From assembly GCA_026785875.1 (NCBI GenBank), contig JAJAZF010000609.1, positions 1 through 6,186 on the forward strand: 6,186 nt of DNA, read 5' to 3'. The notes under the pieces are model-generated. The model was not told where the DNA came from. It saw only the letters and a list, made by a program, of their open reading frames with translations, and searched no databases. The position numbers and the translations under genes were made by a program. This DNA is from Chamaesiphon sp. GTDB lineage: Bacteria; Cyanobacteriota; Cyanobacteriia; Cyanobacteriales; Chamaesiphonaceae. Shown here in pieces: positions 1 through 5,545 of the stretch. Within the stretch, counting starts at the first letter, position 1. Every line of letters starts with the position of its first letter.

Positions 1-1
1 A

Positions 2-76
2 ATTCTCCGTCAAAGCTATGGATTTAAGAACTTCACTCTCATGCGAGAAAAACTGTTGGCTTGCTTATTAAAATAA
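2..76 (+). pseudogene. C-terminal fragment of an IS transposase (ISL3-like), cut by the window edge
   Basis: The frame is open from the window edge to TAA at 74-76 and encodes 24 residues that include SYGFKNF followed by REKLLACLLK. This fits the C-terminal pattern of ISL3-family (DDE) transposases as I recall it, YGFRNF-x-x-F-R-x-R-I-L. An inverted repeat follows the stop, as expected near an IS end. Only the tail is visible, so whether the gene is intact upstream is unknown. The fragment happens to be in the same frame as the cas12k remnant, so a degenerate piece of cas12k itself is the alternative. The transposase reading matches better residue by residue. Confidence 0.45.
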
Positions 77-107
77 TCTCCGCATTCGCTCCGATTACTT
101 TAATAAG
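64..107. repeat. AT-rich inverted repeat after the transposase fragment
   Basis: CTTATTAAAATAATC (64-78) pairs with GATTACTTTAATAAG (93-107), with one mismatch in 15 bp and a 14-nt loop. It overlaps the stop codon of the transposase fragment and is followed by TTTAACTT. It could act as a weak terminator for the IS gene or be a structural part of the IS end. Confidence 0.5.
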
Positions 108-139
108 TTTAACTTATAACCTTAACTACGAGAGAGCCA

Positions 140-1561
140 ATCGAACCTGCGGCAAAGTTCAAAAAGTGGTTTAGAACTAAGCTCAAGGAAGCACAGCGAC
201 TAGAAACTCAACTGGCAGGTCGTTTCCCCAGAGGGCGAGATTTGAATGGTACAGCTTTTCTCAATGCACTGGAGATAGCTACCAAGAATGAGCCTCAAGA
301 TAATCAAGAGTTGATGTTATGGCAATCTCAGATCCTCAGAGATCCATCTTCGCTTCCCCATCCAATCGTATTTAACTCTAATACAGATCTCCGATGGTTC
401 AAACTCTATCGTCGGCAGTATCAATGCAAACAGACAGCAACAGGAGAATCGATCGAAACGATCGAGTTAACACAACGTTTATTCGTAGAGTTTAACGGAT
501 TAACAAAAGGATCTAACTATATTTTTGAAGTTAACTGCGATGATCGTCAAATAGATAGATTCCAGCAGTTTTTGAATGACGATCGACTGCTGCGAAATTC
601 TAGCTCGGATGAAGAATATTCATCGAGTCTATTTACTCTTCGCTCTGCCCATCTATTATGGGTCAGGAAAAAATCTCAAGATCGCCATCGTCGTCATACC
701 CTCTCGACTCAGACAGCAGATGAACCTTGGAATACAAACCAACTATATCTGCATTGTTCGCTCGAAACGAAGTCTTTGACCGCTGAAGGAATGCGTGAAA
801 TTCAACAGCAAAAAATTCAAAAAGTTAACAATACTCTTACTAAACAATCAAAAAATACCAATCCCAGTATCGGCCAACAGCAGAGCCAAAGAAAAAATCA
901 AACTTCACAATCTTTGCTCGATCGACCTTTGCCACGACCCAGCCGCCCAAAATATCAGGGTAATCCTCAAATTATCGTCGGTTTGATTTTCGATCCAGTC
1001 AAACCAATCTACCTTGCTGTTGTCGATGCAACAACAGGGAAAACTATTATCTGCCGCAGTACGCGACAACTACTTGGGGACAAATACCCAAAACTCAGCG
1101 AATATCGTTTAAAACAGCAGCAAAACATCCATCATCGCCGCAAGCAGAATCAACACGGACAGTTTCATCAACTTACTGAATCGACCCAAGGAGAGTACCT
1201 AAATCGAATTTTGGCTAAAGCTGTGATTAAAGTCGCTCAAGAATTTAAAGCCTCTAGTATTGCCCTACCACCTATGGATAATAAGATCGAAAAAATTCAA
1301 AGCGAATTAGAAGCCTATGCGGAAGAAGAGACCCCAGAAGATATTGGGACTCAAAAGAAGCTCACTCGAAAAACATCAGTAGGGATTCACAAATGGAGTT
1401 ACCACCAACTATCCGAATATATTAGCAGTAATGCTGCCAAGCTCGATATTACTGTCGAACGGGGATCTTTATCGTCACTGGGCACTCCGCCTCAACAAGC
1501 GGCGGCGATCGCCATAAGTGCTTACAACTCCAGAAACCACAGCACAGAACGATCGATCTAG
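140..1561 (+). pseudogene. cas12k: cas12k (type V-K CAST effector), N-terminal third missing
   Basis: Cas12k is the nuclease-dead, TnpB-like effector that guides V-K CAST insertion. From about 140 the frame encodes KFKKWFRTKLKEAQRLETQL...FPRGRDL, which aligns without gaps to the KFAKRRRK...PKGRDL region of Scytonema hofmannii Cas12k (as recalled). It continues with SSLPHPIVF, FVEFNGL, SSSLFTLRSAHLLW, EPWN, YQGNPQIIVG, RQLLGDKY, HKWSYHQLSEYI and ISAYNSR at the C-terminus. The RuvC sites lack catalytic acids: GLIFD stands where active enzymes have G-I-D-x-G, and ALPPM where the RuvC-II Glu belongs. This is normal for Cas12k. Roughly 200 N-terminal residues (WED/REC) are absent. The TTG at 242 lies inside the conserved GRDL motif and is not a native start. 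Loops near residues 55-75 and 141-160 (counted from 242) are longer than in the S. hofmannii protein. Confidence 0.85.
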
Positions 1562-1574
1562 ACCGTGAATTTGC

Positions 1575-1580
1575 TACAAT
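1575..1580 (+). promoter_or_regulatory. Candidate -10 box (TACAAT) of the tracrRNA gene
   Basis: TACAAT lies about 7 nt before the expected 5' end of the tracrRNA at GCGCC (1587-1591), just after the cas12k stop. The -35 region would fall inside the end of cas12k (around 1552-1557), where no consensus hexamer is seen. Confidence 0.4.
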
Positions 1581-1586
1581 ATATTT

Positions 1587-1890
1587 GCGCCTCGATCGAT
1601 GCTCTATGAGCCGCTCGATCTGAGAAAAATGGGTGAGTTTGACTATCTACTTCGTTAGATAGTGCTGCTTTCCAACCCTGGCATTCTGTCCGCCCTTGAA
1701 GCTGCTTCTCATGGGCAAGTGAAAACTTGCTGGTGAGAGGGAAAAGTCATAATTTAAAGTCTCGTCTTTCTAGTATGACATAGGTGCGCTCCCACGCAAT
1801 ATAGGGTTCAGCTTTTATTTTATAGAAGTAGAGACTTTCCTCTAGTGACAGTGCCGAAATGACCCCGTGCGAGGGGTAACTACCTAAGTT
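1587..1890 (+). ncRNA. Type V-K tracrRNA
   Basis: This RNA bridges Cas12k and the crRNA. Several blocks match the S. hofmannii CAST tracrRNA as recalled: GGTGAGTTTGAC followed by a hairpin (ACTATCTA 1642-1649 with TAGATAGT 1656-1663), TGCTTTCCAACCCTGG (1666-1681), and ATAGGTGCGCTCCCA (1780-1794, the most conserved block). More structure is visible: GCAAGT-GAAA-ACTTGC (1715-1730), a long-range stem AAAGTCTC/GAGACTTT (1756-1763 with 1831-1838), and ACCCC/GGGGT (1862-1866 with 1873-1877). Right after the last hairpin comes the anti-repeat AACTACC (1878-1884), complementary to the 3' part of the CRISPR repeat with one G-U pair. The 5' and 3' ends are estimates. Confidence 0.85.
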
Positions 1891-2088
1891 TTGCTTTTGA
1901 CAATCCTATAGCGGGGTCAAAAACCCTAGTAGGTCTGCCAAAAGCTTGAATCTCATACACTGTCTTGATTTTCTTGTTTGTCAGCCAAATCTTTCTCATA
2001 GTTTGAGAGAAACAAATCTACTCCTCAACACAGCTTTGCCAAACACTGCCCGACAAACCTTGATTACCAAGTATTTGAGATTGTTGGA
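1891..2088 (+). other. Non-coding leader between tracrRNA and CRISPR array
   Basis: No open frame of note lies here. It is the expected place for the leader and promoter of the array. GACCCCG (1861-1867) has a perfect complement CGGGGTC at 1912-1918, which could extend or compete with the last tracrRNA hairpin. A TTGACA hexamer at 1897-1902 has no convincing -10 partner at 16-18 nt. Confidence 0.5.
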
Positions 2089-2270
2089 GTTGCAACACTC
2101 CTTCTGAACAGAGGTGGTTTGAAAGATTTATCAGAGTGCTATCTATTGGCGTAAGTTAAATGGTTGCAACACTCCTTCTGAACAGAGGTGGTTTGAAAGG
2201 GTACTAAGTACTTCTAGCAGTAAATCGTCAAGAGTTGCAACACTCCTTCTGAACAGAGGTGGTTTGAGAG
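2089..2270 (+). CRISPR. Type V-K CRISPR array, three full repeats and two spacers
   Basis: Direct repeats of 37 nt lie at 2089-2125, 2163-2199 and 2234-2270. The first two are identical. The third has one change near its 3' end (TTTGAGAG instead of TTTGAAAG). The spacers are 37 nt (2126-2162) and 34 nt (2200-2233). The repeat ends in GGTGGTTTGAAAG, much like V-K repeats that end GGTGGGTTGAAAG, and is partly complementary to the tracrRNA anti-repeat. The array is co-oriented with cas12k and the tracrRNA, so the mature guide reads repeat 3' end, then spacer. The two spacers match nothing I could see in this window. Confidence 0.95.
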
Positions 2271-2296
2271 ACAGGTAAAAAACGTTCGGAGAGAAG

Positions 2297-2374
2297 TTCT
2301 ATGAGAGGTAGCTTGAAAGAAACTATAGCCTTCCAATTGTTAGTATCGCTTCAGTGCAACACTCCTTCTGAACA
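2297..2374 (+). ncRNA. Delocalised homing crRNA: degenerate repeat plus short spacer matching tRNA-Gly
   Basis: After the last full repeat, a diverged repeat 3' half ends at 2319 (GAGGTAGCTTGAAAG, two changes from the canonical 15 nt). It is followed by AAACTATAGCCTTCCAA (2320-2336), identical over 17 nt to the tRNA-Gly(UCC) gene flanking the element. The 34-nt interval 2320-2353 is then closed by a repeat 5' half: 20 nt at 2355-2374 are identical to repeat positions 3-22, and the remainder is lost. This is the layout of the delocalised, short-spacer crRNAs that V-K CASTs are known to use for homing to tRNA genes. The split repeat suggests it arose from a normal array unit. Confidence 0.9.
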
Positions 2375-2686
2375 AAGGCAATATCAGTTGTAATTTTCTC
2401 ACATTGACAGAAATGTTGAGATTCAAGCTTGATTTTTAGTTGATTTGAAAAGAACGTCAGCTTCCCAATTCTTGAAAGAGGGAGATTGACACTATGAGGA
2501 ACTTCTAGAACTATATTATTTTGTGGCAGAAGCTATTTAATACTGAAATTTAGCTTCGATTCTCCAAGGAGAGGCTTCGCCAACGAGTTGCTCGGATTTA
2601 CATCAAAAAACAACAATTCGCCCACCACATGGGTTTGGAGCGAATTATGGACAATAACTATGTAAAACTGACAAATATCTATAAAA
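2375..2686 (+). other. CAST right-end region with TnsB-like motifs, no gene
   Basis: No coding frame is supported in this 312-nt stretch. Short TTGACA/TGACAAAT-like motifs recur: ATTGACAG (about 2404), ATTGACAC (about 2484), ATGGACAATA (about 2647) and ACTGACAAATAT (about 2667). The last two lie next to the terminus. Characterised V-K ends carry TnsB sites built around TGTCA/TGACA, so these are plausible TnsB-binding sites. The segment GGAGAGGCTTCGCCAACG (about 2568-2585) resembles a short dispersed sequence common in cyanobacterial intergenic DNA. Confidence 0.5.
2615..2646. repeat. Imperfect hairpin inside the transposon right end
   Basis: AATTCGC (2615-2621) pairs with GCGAATT (2640-2646), and CCCA/TGGG (2621-2624 with 2630-2633) may form an inner stem. 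It lies about 45 bp inside the element end, between TnsB-like motifs. It could be a terminator for the small-RNA locus or part of the end structure. Confidence 0.4.
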
Positions 2687-2692
2687 TGTACA
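2687..2692. other. Predicted transposon right terminus (TGTACA)
   Basis: Read inwards on the minus strand, the end begins TGTACA, the terminal hexamer of characterised V-K CASTs, and is soon followed by ATTTGTCAG. There are 67 bp between this end and the first protospacer base (2759), or 62 bp if a 5-bp target duplication (ATTAT, 2693-2697) is discounted. That agrees with the reported insertion distance of about 60-66 bp from the PAM. The duplication cannot be confirmed because the left end is missing. Confidence 0.75.
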
Positions 2693-2708
2693 ATTATCAA
2701 TTAATTTA

Positions 2709-2779
2709 AGCGAGTGGTGGGAATCGAACCCACATCAATAGCTTGGAAGGCTATAGTTTTACCACTAAACTACACTCGC
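2709..2779 (-). tRNA. tRNA-Gly (anticodon UCC)
   Basis: The minus strand folds into a full cloverleaf. The acceptor arms are GCGAGTG (2779-2773) and CACTCGC (2716-2710), with U73 at 2709. The D stem is GTTT/AAAC. The anticodon arm is ATAGC-CTTCCAA-GCTAT with anticodon TCC. The T arm is GTGGG-TTCGATT-CCCAC. No CCA is encoded. The U discriminator fits bacterial glycine tRNA. The gene is intact although the transposon sits about 16 bp past its 3' end, as expected for an element that spares its tRNA target. It lies downstream of desC on the same strand. Confidence 0.97.
2743..2762 (-). other. Protospacer (2743-2759) and GTA PAM (2760-2762) in tRNA-Gly
   Basis: On the tRNA sense strand, GTA (2762-2760) is followed by AAACTATAGCCTTCCAA (2759-2743), identical to the first 17 nt after the degenerate repeat of the delocalised crRNA. 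GTN is the known Cas12k PAM, and it lies on the correct 5' side. The match spans the end of the D arm, the 5' anticodon stem and the anticodon loop, the most conserved part of the gene. The next base differs (G in the tRNA, T in the guide). Confidence 0.9.
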
Positions 2780-2781
2780 GC

Positions 2782-2809
2782 TTTAAGCGGAATTAATTTA
2801 CCGCTTAAA
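2782..2809. repeat. Perfect 9-bp hairpin between desC and tRNA-Gly
   Basis: TTTAAGCGG (2782-2790) pairs with CCGCTTAAA (2801-2809) across a 10-nt AT loop, directly 5' of the tRNA and about 80 nt after the desC stop. On the minus strand it is not followed by a T tract, so a classical terminator is doubtful. It could be a processing or attenuation structure between the two genes. Confidence 0.6.
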
Positions 2810-2890
2810 CATATTAGCATACCTCTGGTGATTTGCAATAGGGGGCAATCGACTGCTGATGACTACGGAACCCCTCTACCCATTCGCTGG

Positions 2891-3718
2891 CTACTCTTTA
2901 GCAGTTCCGGCTTCCACCAATTTAACTTTGGTTGCTAAACCGAGAAATTGCAGCACTTGAATCGTCATCCAAGTGATATCGATTTCCCACCATTTCATCC
3001 CATGACGGGCGGAATATTGATAAGCGTGATGGTTATTGTGCCAGCCTTCGCCGTAGGTTGTCAGGGCAACCCACCAGCAATTAGTAGAACGATCGGTGGT
3101 TTCAAAGTTGCGGTAGCCGAACTTGTGAGTCGCGCTATTGACCAACCAAGTACAGTGATAGACGATGACTAGTCTAGCGAATACACCCCAGAATACGAAC
3201 GGCCAACCACCGATCGCATACAATACTACTCCTAACACAACTTGTAATGGGAAAAAGTAATTATTCAAAAATTGATAAAAGGGATCGTTGGCAATGTCCT
3301 TGGTAAAGCGGGGAATATCACTTTCAGCCGGAACCTCAAAACACATCCAGCGGATGTGACTCCACAAAATACCTTTTTTGGAATCATGATGATCGACATC
3401 TTCATCCGAATGTAAATGATGATGGCGGTGCAAACCTACCCACCAAATAATCCCGCCTTGTAATGCTAACGTGCCGCAAAAAGCAAAGAAATATTCTAAC
3501 CACTTAGGCACCTGAAAACTGCGGTGAGATAACAGGCGGTGCCAACCTAATGTAATCCCCAATCCACCTGTAATCCAATGGAGAAGTAATGCCACCCCGA
3601 CAGCTTTCCAGCTAAATAGTCCCGGCAAAAATGCACAGATCGCACCAATGTGAAAGATCGTGAGCGCGATAATCATCGTCCAATCGAGACGAAGTTTTGT
3701 TGATGCGGCAACAGTCAT
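2891..3718 (-). CDS. desC: Delta-9 acyl-lipid fatty acid desaturase
   Basis: This membrane di-iron enzyme introduces the first double bond (delta-9) into membrane-lipid acyl chains, using ferredoxin as electron donor in cyanobacteria, and matters for membrane fluidity in the cold. The 275-residue product has the three diagnostic histidine boxes: HRLLSH (60-65), HRHHH (97-101) and HNNHH (227-231) in the context EGWHNNHHAYQ. A further conserved His lies in NSATHKFG (198). Hydrophobic segments at about 16-34, 39-57, 74-92 and 155-190 fit the usual membrane hairpins. The ATG at 3716-3718 gives the normal length for the family. A clear Shine-Dalgarno is not seen. The gene is divergent from the PLP enzyme, with 173 bp between starts. 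The desC1 versus desC2 subtype cannot be decided here. Confidence 0.93.
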   Translation of the reverse strand: MTVAASTKLRLDWTMIIALTIFHIGAICAFLPGLFSWKAVGVALLLHWITGGLGITLGWHRLLSHRSFQVPKWLEYFFAFCGTLALQGGIIWWVGLHRHHHLHSDEDVDHHDSKKGILWSHIRWMCFEVPAESDIPRFTKDIANDPFYQFLNNYFFPLQVVLGVVLYAIGGWPFVFWGVFARLVIVYHCTWLVNSATHKFGYRNFETTDRSTNCWWVALTTYGEGWHNNHHAYQYSARHGMKWWEIDITWMTIQVLQFLGLATKVKLVEAGTAKE

Positions 3719-3742
3719 TGAGATAACCTATGAAGAGTTTTA

Positions 3743-3748
3743 ATAATA
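3743..3748 (-). promoter_or_regulatory. Candidate -10 box (TATTAT) for desC
   Basis: The minus strand reads GGCATATTATTAAAAC about 25 nt before the desC start. TATTAT is one base from the consensus. No good -35 lies 16-18 nt upstream, so the call is weak. Confidence 0.3.
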
Positions 3749-3787
3749 TGCCCAGTCTGCGTGCAGATCCTGTCGGCAAATAATCTA

Positions 3788-3864
3788 AGTTGCTAGTTAC
3801 TGTTTGATGGAGGGGGATCTCGGAGATTCCAGATTCCTACCCTAAAAAATTCTCACTAGCAACT
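3788..3864. repeat. 10-bp inverted repeat in the desC/PLP-enzyme divergent intergenic region
   Basis: AGTTGCTAGT (3788-3797) and ACTAGCAACT (3855-3864) are perfect complements separated by 57 bp, about 70 bp from desC and 27 bp from the PLP-enzyme start. The placement suits paired binding sites of a regulator or a long stem in the 5' leader of the plus-strand gene. Confidence 0.45.
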
Positions 3865-3891
3865 CGAACCAATAATTTACCCGATCGAATC

Positions 3892-5121
3892 ATGAACAGC
3901 GCATTACTCATTCCAGCAGCAGAAAAGGCACTATCACTGATTTTTAATGGTATTGACGGTCAAGTCAAGGGTAATCTCCGAAGAGTTTTGGAAATTTACT
4001 GTCGTCACCGAGTAGGTGTCCGGCATTTTTCCAGCGTCAGTGGCTACGGACACAACGATTTGGGGCGAGAAACTTTAGATCGAGTTTTTGCAGAAATTAT
4101 GGGTGCCGAAGCCGCAGCGGTGCGAGTCCAATTTGTTTCGGGCACTCATGCGATCGCTTGTGCTTTATTCGGCGTGCTCCGTCCAGGCGATGAAATGCTC
4201 TCTGTCGTGGGTACGCCCTACGACACCTTGGAGGAAGTCATCGGCACTAGAGGCACGGGACAGGGATCGCTCAAGGAATTTGGCATCAGCTACCGCGAAT
4301 TAGCACTTGGAAGCGACGGGGGGATCGATTGGGATACTTTGGGTCATTCGATCGCCTCCAATACCCGCTTGGTCTTGATTCAGCGTTCCTGTGGCTATGC
4401 TTGGCGACCGTCGCTATCGATTGCCGAGATCGGCCGCATTGTCGAAATCGTCAAAAGCCAAAATCCGCAGACTATTTGTTTTGTGGACAATTGCTACGGC
4501 GAGTTTGTCGAAGATCGCGAACCACCTGTGGTGGGTGCCGATCTGATTGCTGGCTCGCTGATCAAAAATCCTGGGGGAACAATTGCTACAGGCGGCGGTT
4601 ATGTGGCGGGGAGAGCAGATTTGGTGGAAGCGGCTGCTTGTCGGCTTACTGCTCCAGGGATCGGCTCCTCTGGCGGTGCTACCTACGATCAAAATCGCCT
4701 GTTATTTCAAGGCTTATTTCTCGCCCCGCAAATGGTGGGGGAAGCGATGAAGGGCAATCATCTCACAGCCTATGTCTTTGACAAATTAGGCTATCAAGTC
4801 AATCCCTTACCTTTTGCACCCCGTCGCGATGTGATTCAAGCGATTAAACTAGGTTCCAGGGCGAAATTAATTGCTTTTTGTCGATCGATCCAACAGAATT
4901 CGCCGATTGATGCCTATGTCGATCCGGTACCAGGCACCCTCCACGGCTATGAGAGCGAGTTAATCATGGCTGGGGGGACATTTATTGACGGTAGTACTTC
5001 AGAATTTTCGGCTGATGGCCCCCTCCGCGAACCTTATACCGCTTTTTGTCAGGGGGGTACTCATTGGACGCACATCTCGATCGCGCTAGAAGCCGCCATC
5101 GACGCAATTAACGCGATTTAG
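3892..5121 (+). CDS. PLP-dependent Met-gamma-lyase-like enzyme (YnbB / 'aluminium resistance' family)
   Basis: This 409-residue protein is a fold-type I PLP enzyme of the family annotated as methionine gamma-lyase family / aluminium resistance protein. Its true substrate is unsettled, but a C-S lyase reaction on a sulfur amino acid is usually assumed. Visible features are GYGHNDLGRETLDRVFAEIMGAEAA (51-75), SGTHA (83-87, cofactor phosphate contact), the DN pair in CFVDNCYGEF (196-205, with D199 the likely partner of the PLP ring nitrogen), and GSLIKNPGGTIATGGGYVAG (221-240), where K225 is the likely Schiff-base lysine. The C-terminal part has YVDPVPGTLHGYESELIMAGGTFIDGSTSEFSADGPLREPY. It is full length for the family. 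The ATG at 3892 is the first codon of conserved sequence. No clear Shine-Dalgarno is seen, which is common in cyanobacteria. Confidence 0.9.
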   Translation: MNSALLIPAAEKALSLIFNGIDGQVKGNLRRVLEIYCRHRVGVRHFSSVSGYGHNDLGRETLDRVFAEIMGAEAAAVRVQFVSGTHAIACALFGVLRPGDEMLSVVGTPYDTLEEVIGTRGTGQGSLKEFGISYRELALGSDGGIDWDTLGHSIASNTRLVLIQRSCGYAWRPSLSIAEIGRIVEIVKSQNPQTICFVDNCYGEFVEDREPPVVGADLIAGSLIKNPGGTIATGGGYVAGRADLVEAAACRLTAPGIGSSGGATYDQNRLLFQGLFLAPQMVGEAMKGNHLTAYVFDKLGYQVNPLPFAPRRDVIQAIKLGSRAKLIAFCRSIQQNSPIDAYVDPVPGTLHGYESELIMAGGTFIDGSTSEFSADGPLREPYTAFCQGGTHWTHISIALEAAIDAINAI

Positions 5122-5150
5122 GGATGAGGGTTGATTAAGTATTAAGTAAT

Positions 5151-5227
5151 AAGTAATAAGATAGTTTTTGAGACAAGGATTCACACGCCATCTCAAAAAC
5201 TATCGCACCTTTAGACCCTTATTACTT
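5151..5227. repeat. Nested palindrome downstream of the PLP-enzyme gene
   Basis: GATAGTTTTTGAGA (5160-5173) and TCTCAAAAACTATC (5191-5204) form a perfect 14-bp stem with a 17-nt loop. An outer pair, AAGTAATAAG (5151-5160) with CTTATTACTT (5218-5227), flanks it, with an unpaired bulge of 13 nt on the right only. It lies 30 bp after the PLP-enzyme stop, so it may work as a transcription end or be a small palindromic repeat element. Confidence 0.6.
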
Positions 5228-5229
5228 GG

Positions 5230-5482
5230 CTTAGTGGTGCAGAAAGTGCCAGCCTTGCACAACTGTTTTAGGCGATGTTCACTGTAATTTAGGTACAGCG
5301 GTAGAGTCGAGGTGTAAAAGAACCGTGAGCATTGCTGACCGATACACCCTTGTCGCTGCAAACATTTCAGCTTTATAGTCGGCGGTTTAGTGAGAACGTA
5401 AAAAGTTAGACAGGCGAATTGAGTTTTCTAAGGTTATTTTATTTTCTTATTCTTGAATAAAATACTTTTCTGCACCACTAAG
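5230..5482. mobile_element. MITE-like element with 16-bp terminal inverted repeats
   Basis: CTTAGTGGTGCAGAAA (5230-5245) and TTTCTGCACCACTAAG (5467-5482) are perfect inverted repeats bounding 253 bp with no transposase gene. If the true ends are GTGGTGCAGAAA, each is flanked by TA (5232-5233 and 5479-5480), as expected for a TA-target IS630/Tc1-type transposase acting in trans. Internal hairpins, such as GTGCA/TGCAC near the left end and ATTTTATT/AATAAAAT near the right, add to the MITE-like character. The family assignment is inference. Confidence 0.55.
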
Positions 5483-5545
5483 AACTGGATGTTTAAAGTG
5501 GGTTACGAAAATTGTTAGGTTTTCGATCTATTTAGCCTCGAGATT

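Larger units (their letters stand above)
1..138 (+). mobile_element. 3' end of an insertion sequence (ISL3-like) interrupting cas12k
   Basis: Homology to Cas12k begins abruptly at about position 140. Everything before it reads as the end of another element: a transposase-like C-terminus, an AT-rich stem-loop (64-107), then a stretch whose reverse complement starts GGCTCTCTCGTAGTTAAGG (about 120-138). That is plausible as an IS end because many ISL3-family ends start with GG. The exact border and any target duplication cannot be fixed because the other end of the IS is outside the window. The family assignment is inference. Confidence 0.5.
1..2692 (+). mobile_element. Right-hand part of a type V-K CRISPR-associated transposon (CAST)
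   Basis: The order cas12k (broken), tracrRNA, CRISPR array, delocalised crRNA, right end, tRNA matches the known right side of Tn7-like type V-K CASTs. In these, Cas12k with tracrRNA/crRNA directs TnsB, TnsC and TniQ to insert the element. The outer boundary is placed at TGTACA (2687-2692), which matches the terminal TGTACA of characterised V-K elements, and it lies at the expected distance from the tRNA protospacer. TnsB, TnsC, TniQ, cargo and the left end are not in the window and would lie beyond position 1. A nested IS and the loss of the cas12k 5' part suggest that this copy can no longer home by itself. Confidence 0.85.
5122..5545. other. Gene-free interval holding a palindrome and a MITE-like element
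   Basis: No supported coding frame lies in these 424 nt. The interval consists of short TAAGTAA direct repeats (about 5136-5160), a nested palindrome (5151-5227) and a 253-bp inverted-repeat-bounded unit (5230-5482), followed by the upstream region of the next small gene. Confidence 0.6.

Noticed and set aside
2..112. Positions 2-112 as the missing upstream part of cas12k, with ACLLK resembling the AYLLKN of Cas12k.
   Set aside because: Several in-frame stops (74, 101, 104, 110), an inverted repeat and about 8 extra codons would be needed. SYGFKNF...REKLL fits an ISL3-like transposase tail better. Kept only as an alternative.
242..244. TTG at 242 as a true cas12k start.
   Set aside because: It falls inside the conserved GRDL motif, and clear homology continues upstream in the same frame to about 140.
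576..986. Small plus-strand frames inside cas12k.
   Set aside because: They are out-of-frame shadows of the Cas12k coding sequence.
1897..1902. TTGACA as the -35 box of an array promoter.
   Set aside because: No acceptable -10 hexamer lies 16-18 nt downstream.
2008..2030. A decayed extra CRISPR repeat in the leader, from GTTTGAGAG resembling the 3' end of the third repeat.
   Set aside because: Only about 9 nt match and the rest of the 37-nt repeat is absent; likely chance.
2126..2233. The two regular spacers as self-targeting guides for this window.
   Set aside because: No match to either was seen elsewhere in the window; a genome-wide search would be needed.
2714..3172. Plus-strand open frames over the tRNA and across desC.
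   Set aside because: They are antisense shadows of the tRNA gene and the desaturase, with no protein-like features.
4088..4781. Alternative frames within the PLP-enzyme gene on both strands.
   Set aside because: They overlap a clear full-length enzyme and their translations look like out-of-frame sequence.
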